NCBI GenBank assembly: GCA_003132145.1
Contig: PKWU01000074.1
Location: 1 to 54,985, forward strand
Length of the DNA: 54,985 bases
Direction: 5' to 3'
Source: Granulicella sp.
GTDB taxonomy: Bacteria; Acidobacteriota; Terriglobia; Terriglobales; Acidobacteriaceae
In this document: piece after piece, positions 48,173 through 54,985 of the stretch
Layout: the number at the start of each line of letters is the position of its first letter
Numbering within the stretch: position 1 is the first letter of the stretch
Notes under the pieces: generated by a model
The model's database searches: none
The model's input: only the letters and a program-made list of their open reading frames with translations
Told to the model about the DNA's origin: nothing
Translations under genes and position numbers: made by a program

Positions 48173-48448
48173 CATGTCAAGCCCCTCACCCCCTCCAAAA
48201 TCACCTAACTTCAATAATCGCAATCTCTTAGCCCACAAAAATAGTTGGCATCTTTACCCCCTCCAACCCGATATAATTAAAGCAGGAGGCAAAAGGACCC
48301 GCGCATTCTCAGCCCCAATCGCTGCAATGCAAGTCCAGTAGAATCTTATGGATAGGCTATATCCCGTTTGGATCGAAGACCTTGGCGGTAGAAATTTGAT
48401 AACTCATTGATTTTAGATATTTTAAGATCAAATATTTTTTTCTTTTTC
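48173..48448 (+). repeat. AT-rich dispersed repeat family E, copy 2
   Basis: It aligns with 936-1224 from TGTCAAG through AAAATAGTTGGCAT, CAGGAGGCA, CCCGTTTG and TTGGCGG to a T-rich tail. It is in the gap before a membrane glycosyltransferase gene. The minus-strand frame that is open in copy 1 has TAG and TGA here. Confidence 0.8.
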
Positions 48449-48584
48449 TCGTCAAGTGTCGCCCCGCTCGCGCGATACACTCGAATCGGGTCAGGAACGG
48501 CTGCTCGCACCCGGTCTTCCCCATCGCAGCCAGCCACAGGAGAGCGCAGACGAGCGTGAAGACCGGTCCGCCAGCCATCGCAGC

Positions 48585-49805
48585 ATGACCCTCCCGCGCA
48601 TCCACATCGGGCGGCCGCAGCGTCTTGCCGCGCTTCTCCTGCTGGCCTTCCTCGCCCAGTGCCTCTGGGTCGTCGGCCACCAGCAGCTCTCCACCGCCGA
48701 CTACCGCTTCGCCCGCTGCGGACGCGAGATGTGGGAGCGTCCCTCGCCCCTCGCCGGATACTTCACCACCTGCGGCAACCTCAACGGCGACGGCACATTC
48801 GCCTACCGCGTGGCTGGCCTTCCCCTCACCCTCGAGCGCCTCTCCCTGCTCGGGGTCGATCACTTCCGCGCCCCCGCCAACCGCCTCTACCCCGGCGGCT
48901 CGCTCAGCGGCTCCACATGGGAGTCGCGCCATCAACTGGTATTCGTCGTCTATCACATCCATCTGCCGTTTGTCTTCTTCGCGCTGTTGCTGGGCGGAGG
49001 CCTGTGGTGGGTCACGCGCCGTCTCTTCGGCAACGAGGGCGGTTTTTTCGCGCTCGGCCTCTACTGCTTCTGCCCCGCGGTCGTCCGCATGGCGGTCGCG
49101 CCGAACAACGACGTCCTCGCCATGTGGGGACTCTACGGACTCATCTACACCGCCATCGGCGTCGCCCACGCCATGCAGGGGCCGCGCCGCAGGTGGCGTC
49201 CGCGCATCGCGCTGCTCACCATCGCGCTCGGCTTCACCGCGGCGGCGCATTTGCTCGCCGCCATCGCGGGCTTCGTCGCCGCGCTGGTCTTCATGCTCTA
49301 CCTCGCCCAGAAACGGCGCGGCTATGTGATGCAGATACTTCTCGTCACCGTCATCGGCGCGCTTGCAATCCTCTTCGCGTTCTACGGATTCCGCCCAGCC
49401 GCGTTCAGCTACGTCTTCACCGGCGGAGCGGCGCGCTTCTGGTTCTCGCTCGCGGGCGTTCGCAGCTTCGTTCTCAACCGCGGCTTCGCCGGCAGCATGG
49501 CGAACCTTCCCATCCTCACCGCGTTCGCCGTTGCCGCTCTGCTCTACTGCTGTGTGCGCCGCAGCCGCTACTTCGGCAACACCACACCGCTTCTGATCGT
49601 ATTTGCGCTCGCGCCGCTCATCACCACGCAAACCGTCAGCGCGCCATTGCTGTGGGCGCTGCCATTTCTCTTCACCTTCATCGGCGGGGTCTTCGCCGAC
49701 GCGCTGGAGACGCATTACCGCAAGCTCTTCCTCCTGCTCACCGGCGCGGTCCTCGCCGCACAAGCAATGGCCTGCCTCGCCGCCCTCCCGCTCATCGCGC
49801 GGTGA
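48585..49805 (+). CDS. Polytopic membrane protein, glycosyltransferase-like
   Basis: The product is 406 residues from the ATG at 48585, with about eight membrane segments. The first loop (STADYRFARCGREMWERPSP and following) holds acidic residues and Arg in the positions seen for ArnT/PMT-type transferases, and FCPAVVRMAVAPNNDVLAMW matches the third-helix region of such proteins. It is a candidate polyprenyl-phosphate-sugar transferase, but sequence alone does not fix this. An upstream GTG at 48456 is in the same frame, but the extra residues are polar and lie within the flank of repeat E. It is convergent with the peptidase gene, 12 bases apart. Confidence 0.65.
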   Translation: MTLPRIHIGRPQRLAALLLLAFLAQCLWVVGHQQLSTADYRFARCGREMWERPSPLAGYFTTCGNLNGDGTFAYRVAGLPLTLERLSLLGVDHFRAPANRLYPGGSLSGSTWESRHQLVFVVYHIHLPFVFFALLLGGGLWWVTRRLFGNEGGFFALGLYCFCPAVVRMAVAPNNDVLAMWGLYGLIYTAIGVAHAMQGPRRRWRPRIALLTIALGFTAAAHLLAAIAGFVAALVFMLYLAQKRRGYVMQILLVTVIGALAILFAFYGFRPAAFSYVFTGGAARFWFSLAGVRSFVLNRGFAGSMANLPILTAFAVAALLYCCVRRSRYFGNTTPLLIVFALAPLITTQTVSAPLLWALPFLFTFIGGVFADALETHYRKLFLLLTGAVLAAQAMACLAALPLIAR

Positions 49806-49817
49806 TGCGGCTGTGTC

Positions 49818-52232
49818 TCACTGTTCGCCGAACCACGTCAACACGGCCTGCTGTTCGGCGTACGGCTTCATCTGGTACTCAACCGGCGGAACGCCGCCAG
49901 CCAGATAGCGCACAAAGTAGTCCCATCGCCGCCGCGTCACATACGGAGTCGCCGAGCCGTAGTCGTGCGGCGCGTTGGGAACCATCAGCAGGTCGAAGTC
50001 CTTGTTCGCCTTGATCAGCGCATCCACCACCAGCAGCGTGTTGTTCGGCGGAACGTTGTCGTCCATCGTCCCATGGATCAACAGAAGCCGCCCCTTCAGG
50101 TTCTTGGCGAAGTTCTCATTCGCCTGGCTGTCGTAGTTGGTCGTCCCGTCCGCGTTGGTCGTCAGCAGCCCGATCCACTTCTCCGCCCAGTCGTCCTCGT
50201 ACTCGCGGTTGTCGTGGTTGCCGCTCTCGCTGACGCCCACCTTGAAGAACTCCGGCGCGTGGAACATCGCCGCCGCAGTCGCCGCGCCGCCGCCCGAGTG
50301 CCCGTAGATCCCCACGCGCTCCACGTCGATCCAAGCGTAGCGCGCAGCGAGTTGCTTGATCCCGGCCACCTGGTCGGGAATCGTGTTGTCCGCCATGTTG
50401 CCGTAGAGCGCGTCGTGGAAGCTCTTCGACCGCCCCGCCGTTCCCATGCCGTCGATGCACACCACCACAAATCCCAGCTCCGCCAGCGACTGCATGTCCT
50501 TGTGCGCAACGCTAAAACTCCGGCTGCCGCACGACCCCGTCTGCGGCCCGGGATAGACGCGGTCGATCACTGGATACTTCTTCGCCGCATCGAACTTCGT
50601 CGGCCTGAATAAAAATCCATACAAGTCCGTCTTGCCGTCGCGTGCCTTCACCGTGATCGGCGTCAGCGGCTTCCAACCCGTCGCACGCAGCTTCGAGATG
50701 TCCTCCCGCGCCACATTCATCACCACGTTTCCCTCGTCGTCGCGGACCACCGTCGTCTGCGGGCTCGTCGGCGTCGAAGCCACATCCACAAACTCACGCC
50801 CGTCCGGCGAGAACGTCACCGCGTGATCAGCGTCCTCCGGCGTCAGCAGCTTCATCCCCGTTCCGTCGAAGTTCACGCGATAGAGCGTCGCGTAGTACGG
50901 ATCGCGTCCCGCCTCTTTCCCCACCGCGAGGAAATAGACCGCCCGCACCTTCTCATCGACGTGCAGTACCCCGGTCACATTGCCCTCGCCGCGCGTGATC
51001 TGGTTCTTCAGCCCGCCCGTCGTCAGGTCGTACAGATAGATCTGCCCCCAGCCGTCGCGCTCGCTGAACCACAGCGCTTCATTCGATCCCCACAAAACCC
51101 TCCAGTTCACCGTGCCTTTCCCGCTATCCAGGTTGTCTGCGCTCTCAAAGTACGTCGCAACCCGCTCGCTCAGCACCTCGCGCACCTCTCCCGTGGCAGC
51201 ATCGGCCACGCGCATCCACTCCTGCCTGTGGTCCCGCGAGGTCGAGACGAACGCCACATGCGTCCCGTCCTCGCTCCACTGCACGTCGTCCCAGCCGTGT
51301 CCTCCGGCGCAGCTCACGTCGTCGCACAGGCTCGACCGATGCTCGTCCGGCGGCATCTTCAGCCGCACCACCTTGCGCGCGTCCACGTCGACAATCACCC
51401 GCTCGATCGCCGCCACGTCCTTGTCTCCGGCCAGCGGATAGCGCCACGTCTCCACCACCGGATGTCCCACCGCAGTCGAGACCAGAGTCATCTCCCCAAC
51501 CTTGCGCTGGTCCATCTGAAACGTCGCGATCTTCTTCGAGTCCGGAGACCACACAAGGATCGGCCTGTCGCTGTGCGTCCATCCCGCGTTGTCCGTCGCG
51601 TAGCCGAACTCCGCCGCGCCGTCCGTGGTCAACTGCGTCTCCCGCCCGCTCCTCACATCCCGCACCCACAGGTTGTTCGCGCAAATGAACGCCGCCGTCT
51701 TGCCATCAGGAGAGATGTCGTAGCTCACGCCCGCGCCGCCCCCGAACAAATCGCCGTCAGCCTTGCATTCACCCTTGCCAATCAGCTCGCAGCGCACCAG
51801 CCTGCGCCCCATCGTCAGCAATACGGCGCGTCCTTCATCTTCCAGCGTGAAATCGTCGATCGGCAGATGGTCCGCATCCAGCGCGGTGCTCATAGTAAGT
51901 GTCAGCTTGCCAGACTTGATCGCCGCATTCAGCCCCGCCGCAACCTTGCCCTGGTCGAACGCCGCACCCTTCGTCCCCTTCGCCGGATCCACCAGCATGA
52001 ACGTCACGCCGTCCGGCCCCGCATCGCGGGTCCAGAACCGCCCATCGCCCAGCCACACAGGACGCTCCACCGAGTGGGTGACCAGCGGCTGCACGTTGTA
52101 GTCCATGAAGCGTTCGGCCTGCGCGTAGTCGGCCGCCGTATACACCCGGCCCACCTGCGCCGCGCACCCTGCGCCCCAGCAGCACAGCGCCACCATCGCC
52201 GCCCCTGCTGCACGGCTCACGCTACGCAACAT
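49818..52232 (-). CDS. Exported prolyl oligopeptidase-family (DPP-IV-like, S9) peptidase
   Basis: The product is 804 residues with a signal peptide (AAMVALCCWGAGCAAQ). The N-terminal half is a beta-propeller with repeated WSPDSKKIA- and WSEDGTHVAF-like blades. The C-terminal hydrolase domain has catalytic Ser in GIYGHSGGGA (about 645), Asp in GTMDDNVPP (about 721) and His in NAPHDYG (about 756), the S9 triad. The mature protein would cleave dipeptides with Pro or Ala at position two in the periplasm. The DsbA-like gene is 67 bases upstream in the same direction, so they may share a transcript. Confidence 0.87.
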   Translation of the reverse strand: MLRSVSRAAGAAMVALCCWGAGCAAQVGRVYTAADYAQAERFMDYNVQPLVTHSVERPVWLGDGRFWTRDAGPDGVTFMLVDPAKGTKGAAFDQGKVAAGLNAAIKSGKLTLTMSTALDADHLPIDDFTLEDEGRAVLLTMGRRLVRCELIGKGECKADGDLFGGGAGVSYDISPDGKTAAFICANNLWVRDVRSGRETQLTTDGAAEFGYATDNAGWTHSDRPILVWSPDSKKIATFQMDQRKVGEMTLVSTAVGHPVVETWRYPLAGDKDVAAIERVIVDVDARKVVRLKMPPDEHRSSLCDDVSCAGGHGWDDVQWSEDGTHVAFVSTSRDHRQEWMRVADAATGEVREVLSERVATYFESADNLDSGKGTVNWRVLWGSNEALWFSERDGWGQIYLYDLTTGGLKNQITRGEGNVTGVLHVDEKVRAVYFLAVGKEAGRDPYYATLYRVNFDGTGMKLLTPEDADHAVTFSPDGREFVDVASTPTSPQTTVVRDDEGNVVMNVAREDISKLRATGWKPLTPITVKARDGKTDLYGFLFRPTKFDAAKKYPVIDRVYPGPQTGSCGSRSFSVAHKDMQSLAELGFVVVCIDGMGTAGRSKSFHDALYGNMADNTIPDQVAGIKQLAARYAWIDVERVGIYGHSGGGAATAAAMFHAPEFFKVGVSESGNHDNREYEDDWAEKWIGLLTTNADGTTNYDSQANENFAKNLKGRLLLIHGTMDDNVPPNNTLLVVDALIKANKDFDLLMVPNAPHDYGSATPYVTRRRWDYFVRYLAGGVPPVEYQMKPYAEQQAVLTWFGEQ

Positions 52233-52299
52233 CTTGTCGCCTCCAACCGCCGCGAACCCATCCCTGCTTCGGAGTTCACCGCGTTCTTTTGACGCGACT

Positions 52300-52989
52300 C
52301 TAATGGTGGACAGGCTTCCTCACCGGAGCCTCTGCCGCAACCTTCGCCTCCAGCTCGTCGATCGTCTGGTACAGCAGCGAGATGTCCGTCACGTGGACCC
52401 ATTCGTGTTGCGTGCATACGATGATCGCCGGCGTGTACTGCACTCCCAGCCTCTCGCCCAGCGTCCGGTCCGCCTCCACTTCCTTCTTGAACTGGCCCGT
52501 AGGATCGGGCACGAACGGCAGTTGCAGCCCATGCGTCTGGAAGAACCTCCGCGTGAAGTTCAGCATGTCGTCCTTGCTTGCGATGCCGGTCTGCGCCGCG
52601 AACACCGCGCCGCGGTACTCGTCCCCCGTCTTCGGCGACACCTTGTCCTGCAGGTACCGCGCCCACACCGCCGCGTCGAAGCTCCAGACGTGCTGCTGCA
52701 GCGGAAAGTCCTTGCGCACAATCGGTATGTTGTAATGCGCCGCCGCCGCATGAACGATGGGGAACGCGTGCGCGCACGCCGGGCACTCCAGGTCCTCCAG
52801 CTCGTAGATTGCAATCTTCGCCCCCGCCGGAGGCTTCAGCATCGAAGTGTCCTTGAATGTCTCGCCCGTTCCCGGCGGCGCGGCCCGTTGTGCCATCAGT
52901 GGCGCCATCAGCGGCGCGGCGGCGAAGGGCAGAGTCATCGCAACAACAGCGGCGACACCCATAGAACGAAGGCGGCTCATCTCAGTCAT
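52300..52989 (-). CDS. DsbA-like thiol oxidoreductase
   Basis: The product is 229 residues from the ATG at 52989. A signal peptide (MGVAAVVAMTLPFAAAPLMA) leads to a DsbA-type thioredoxin fold: AIYELEDLECPACAHAFPIV holds the CPAC site (Cys69-Pro70-Ala71-Cys72). Later, GVQYTPAIIVCTQHEWVHVT contains the cis-Pro region (YTPA). The CPAC dipeptide is not the common CPHC, so its redox potential may differ. It should form or rearrange disulfides in exported proteins, perhaps including the peptidase encoded after it. A TTG at 52995 is a possible alternative start. Confidence 0.83.
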   Translation of the reverse strand: MTEMSRLRSMGVAAVVAMTLPFAAAPLMAPLMAQRAAPPGTGETFKDTSMLKPPAGAKIAIYELEDLECPACAHAFPIVHAAAAHYNIPIVRKDFPLQQHVWSFDAAVWARYLQDKVSPKTGDEYRGAVFAAQTGIASKDDMLNFTRRFFQTHGLQLPFVPDPTGQFKKEVEADRTLGERLGVQYTPAIIVCTQHEWVHVTDISLLYQTIDELEAKVAAEAPVRKPVHH

Positions 52990-53119
52990 GCGCAAATATC
53001 CTCACCTTCAATCCTATCGCAATCGCGCACCGCGCACCCTGCACGCCGCACGCCGCGCAAGCTCGTACAATAATTAGGACGCAGCATCTCGCGGAAGCCC
53101 CGCGGCACGGAGACTTGCA

Positions 53120-53590
53120 ATGAGCATCGCAGAAAAGATCGGCGCGGACATCATCCTCGCCATGAAGGCCCACCAGGAGCATCGCCTCACCACCCTGCGC
53201 ATGGTCAAGTCCGCCCTGCGCTCCAAGGAGATCGACAAGCGCCAGCCGCTCACCGACGCCGAACAGACCGCAGTCCTCACCACGCTCCTCAAGCAGCGCC
53301 GCGAGTCGGTCGAGAGCTTCACCAAGGGCAATCGCCCCGAACTTGCCGCCAAGGAGCAGGCCGAGATCGCCATGATCGAGGCCTACATGCCACAGGCCGC
53401 CGGCGAGGAGCAGCTCCGCGCCATCGTCGTCGTTGCCGTCGCACAGCTCGCCGCAAGCTCCGGCCTCAAGCCCTCCCCGCGCGAGATGGGCGCCGTCATG
53501 AAGCTCGCGCAGCAGCAAATCCTCGCCACCGGCCTGCGCGCCGACGGCCGGCTCCTCTCCGAACTCGTCAAGGCCGAGCTGGCAAAGTAG
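53120..53590 (+). CDS. yqeY: GatB/YqeY-domain protein
   Basis: The product is 156 residues. It matches YqeY along its length: IGADIILAMKAHQEHRLTTL, then RMVKSALRSKEIDKRQPLTD, LLKQRRESVESFTKGNRPEL and AAKEQAEIAMIEAYMPQAAG. The YqeY domain is related to the tRNA-binding C-terminal domain of GatB and is thought to bind tRNA, but its role is not settled. The ATG follows CGGAG at a slightly long spacing. The gene is upstream of the aminotransferase gene in the same direction, with 135 bases between them. Confidence 0.9.
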   Translation: MSIAEKIGADIILAMKAHQEHRLTTLRMVKSALRSKEIDKRQPLTDAEQTAVLTTLLKQRRESVESFTKGNRPELAAKEQAEIAMIEAYMPQAAGEEQLRAIVVVAVAQLAASSGLKPSPREMGAVMKLAQQQILATGLRADGRLLSELVKAELAK

Positions 53591-53725
53591 ATAGTTCACA
53601 CCGCAACCAACCACGCATCAATTCGGATGGATAGACAATCGCAGTTATTGTTTTGTCCGTGAAAATCCGTGGTTGCTCTGTCCCCTCGCAACTCCGCTGC
53701 CGCGCGGCTCCATTACAATAGACCC

Positions 53726-54955
53726 ATGATCCTCAAGACGCGTCTCTTCACCCCCGGCCCAACGCCCCTGCTTCCTGCCGCCCAGTTCGCCATGGCCGCG
53801 GCCGATATTCACCACCGCACGCCAGAGTTCCGCGCCATCTTCAGCCGCGTCCTCGCGCAACTGAAGGACTTCGTCGGCACCACCAACGACGTCATCGTCC
53901 TCTCCAGTTCGGGGACCGGCGCGATGGAGGCCTCCGTCTCCAACCTCACCTCGCCCGGCGACCGCGTACTCGTCCTCAGCGCCGGCAAGTTCGGCGAGCG
54001 CTGGGCCGGCCTCGCCAAGGCCTTCGGCTGCGAGGTCGATCTCGTCTCCGCGCCCTACGGCGAAACCTTCTCGCTCGACGCCGTCAAGGCCGCGCTGCGG
54101 CTCGAAACCCGCGTCGTCTTCATGCAGGCCACCGAAACCTCTACCGGCGCGCGCCACTGCCTCGGAAGAGTCGCCCGCCTGCTCAAGGAGACAAAATCCG
54201 AGGCCCTGCTCGTCGTCGACGCCATCACCGGCCTCGGCACCACCCACATCGACATGGACAAACTCGGCATCGACGTCCTCATCGGCGGATCGCAGAAGGC
54301 CGTAATGATCCCTCCCGGTCTCGCCTATCTAGCGATAAGCCAGCGCGCATGGGACCGCATGGAGTCCAGCTACAACCCGCGCTACTACTTCGACCTGCGC
54401 AAGGAGCGCAAGAACTCCAAAAATGGCGAGAGCGCATACACACCCGCCGTCGCGCTCATCGCCGCACTCGGCGCGGCGCTCGACTACATCGCCAAGCAGG
54501 CCGCCACACCGGAGAACCCCGCCGGTGACCTCGTCGCCGGACGCAAGAAGCTCATCGAGAACGCCGAAACCATCGCCGCCATGACCCGCGCCGCCGTCGC
54601 CGCGCTCGGCATGAAGCTCTTCTCGCCCACCTGCCCCGCCGCCGCCGCCACCGCCGTCATCGCTCCCGATGGCGTAGACTCCAGCGTCGTCGTCAAGGAA
54701 CTCAAGTCGCGCTTCGGCTCCATCATCGCCAACGGCCAGGGAGAGATGAAGGGCAAAATCTTCCGCATCGCCCACCTCGGCTACTTCGACTACCTCGACA
54801 CCATCGCGCTCATCGGCGCCCTCGAGCAGGTCATCGCAAAGTCCTTCCCATCGCCCGCCTTCGCCTTCGGCAACGGCCTCATCGCCGCGCAGAAGGTCTA
54901 CGCCGAGCGCTCCCCCACCGCAGCCGCCGACGCCTGCTGCTGCGCCAAGAAGTAA
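53726..54955 (+). CDS. Class V aminotransferase (serine-pyruvate / alanine-glyoxylate type)
   Basis: The product is 409 residues from the ATG at 53726. It begins LFTPGPTPLLPAAQFAMAAA, as in the serine-pyruvate and alanine-glyoxylate group. HHRTPEFRAIF, SSSGTGAMEASVSNLTSPGD and the PLP-Lys191 in GGSQKAVMIPPGLA are visible, and FDLRKERKNSKNGESAYTPA holds the Tyr-Thr-Pro stretch. The enzyme moves an amino group between an amino acid and glyoxylate or pyruvate with PLP. The last residues are ADACCCAKK, a Cys-rich tail that is not usual in this family and could bind a metal. Confidence 0.87.
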   Translation: MILKTRLFTPGPTPLLPAAQFAMAAADIHHRTPEFRAIFSRVLAQLKDFVGTTNDVIVLSSSGTGAMEASVSNLTSPGDRVLVLSAGKFGERWAGLAKAFGCEVDLVSAPYGETFSLDAVKAALRLETRVVFMQATETSTGARHCLGRVARLLKETKSEALLVVDAITGLGTTHIDMDKLGIDVLIGGSQKAVMIPPGLAYLAISQRAWDRMESSYNPRYYFDLRKERKNSKNGESAYTPAVALIAALGAALDYIAKQAATPENPAGDLVAGRKKLIENAETIAAMTRAAVAALGMKLFSPTCPAAAATAVIAPDGVDSSVVVKELKSRFGSIIANGQGEMKGKIFRIAHLGYFDYLDTIALIGALEQVIAKSFPSPAFAFGNGLIAAQKVYAERSPTAAADACCCAKK

Positions 54956-54985
54956 GCGAAGTTACGCCGGGTGCCTGTAGATGGT

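Noticed and set aside
1-54985. CRISPR arrays, tRNA or rRNA genes
   Set aside because: No regularly spaced direct repeats with unique spacers were seen, and no cloverleaf-like or rRNA-like sequence was recognised by eye.

Overview
The window is high-GC bacterial DNA that looks like a chromosome segment from Acidobacteriota, most likely the Terriglobales group (Granulicella, Terriglobus and Edaphobacter relatives). The basis is the GC-rich codon use, a very long Oar-type TonB-dependent receptor with an N-terminal carboxypeptidase-regulatory domain, DUF5715, DUF3606, DUF2934 and CZB small proteins, and a dense population of short palindromic intergenic repeats. The assignment is by recognition; no search was run.

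Layout. 1-1300: a truncated conserved hypothetical gene at the window edge, a 29-bp perfect inverted repeat, a BrnA antitoxin remnant and repeats. 1.3-18 kb: mixed housekeeping and accessory genes (DUF3606, GT2, lactate dehydrogenase, a c-type cytochrome, DUF5715, an MFS transporter, a double ThyX-like protein, FabG, an XRE regulator, rhomboid, an anti-sigma-like protein, a WalJ-like hydrolase, a membrane glycosyltransferase, a PP2C phosphatase, an orphan DNA methyltransferase and a CZB protein). 18.3-28.3 kb: TonB receptor, then a co-directional core block mnmG, dnaB, alr, a small gene and a Gfo/Idh/MocA oxidoreductase. 28.2-36 kb: lipoprotein, MltG, secreted proteins, an acyl-carrier-like membrane protein, GAF-GGDEF cyclase. 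36-42 kb: EamA transporter, a small membrane protein, cysS, tsaD and cca. 42.1-43.1 kb: an intact IS481-family element with CTAG target duplication. 43.3-55 kb: DUF2934, response regulator, zinc ribbon, deoxyribonucleotidase, POTRA protein, membrane glycosyltransferase, DPP-IV-like peptidase, DsbA-like protein, YqeY, class V aminotransferase.

The translation and replication genes (mnmG, dnaB, cysS, tsaD, cca, yqeY) are the stable backbone; envelope and signalling genes lie between them. The most unusual layer is the repeats. Several unrelated families occur more than once here. One palindromic family (consensus CGGGTGCCCCATCC, variable stem, seven-base loop, GGGTGGGA) sits in frame inside tsaD, mnmG, cca and a glycosyltransferase gene, where it adds extra peptide loops to proteins whose families normally lack them. 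This resembles the Rickettsia palindromic elements, but in another phylum. A second family is a 115-bp element with terminal inverted repeats and TA ends, present twice with compensatory base changes. A third is a 280-bp AT-rich element present twice about 47 kb apart. Two mobile elements provide the TAG stop codon of a coding sequence. No tRNA, rRNA or CRISPR array was seen.
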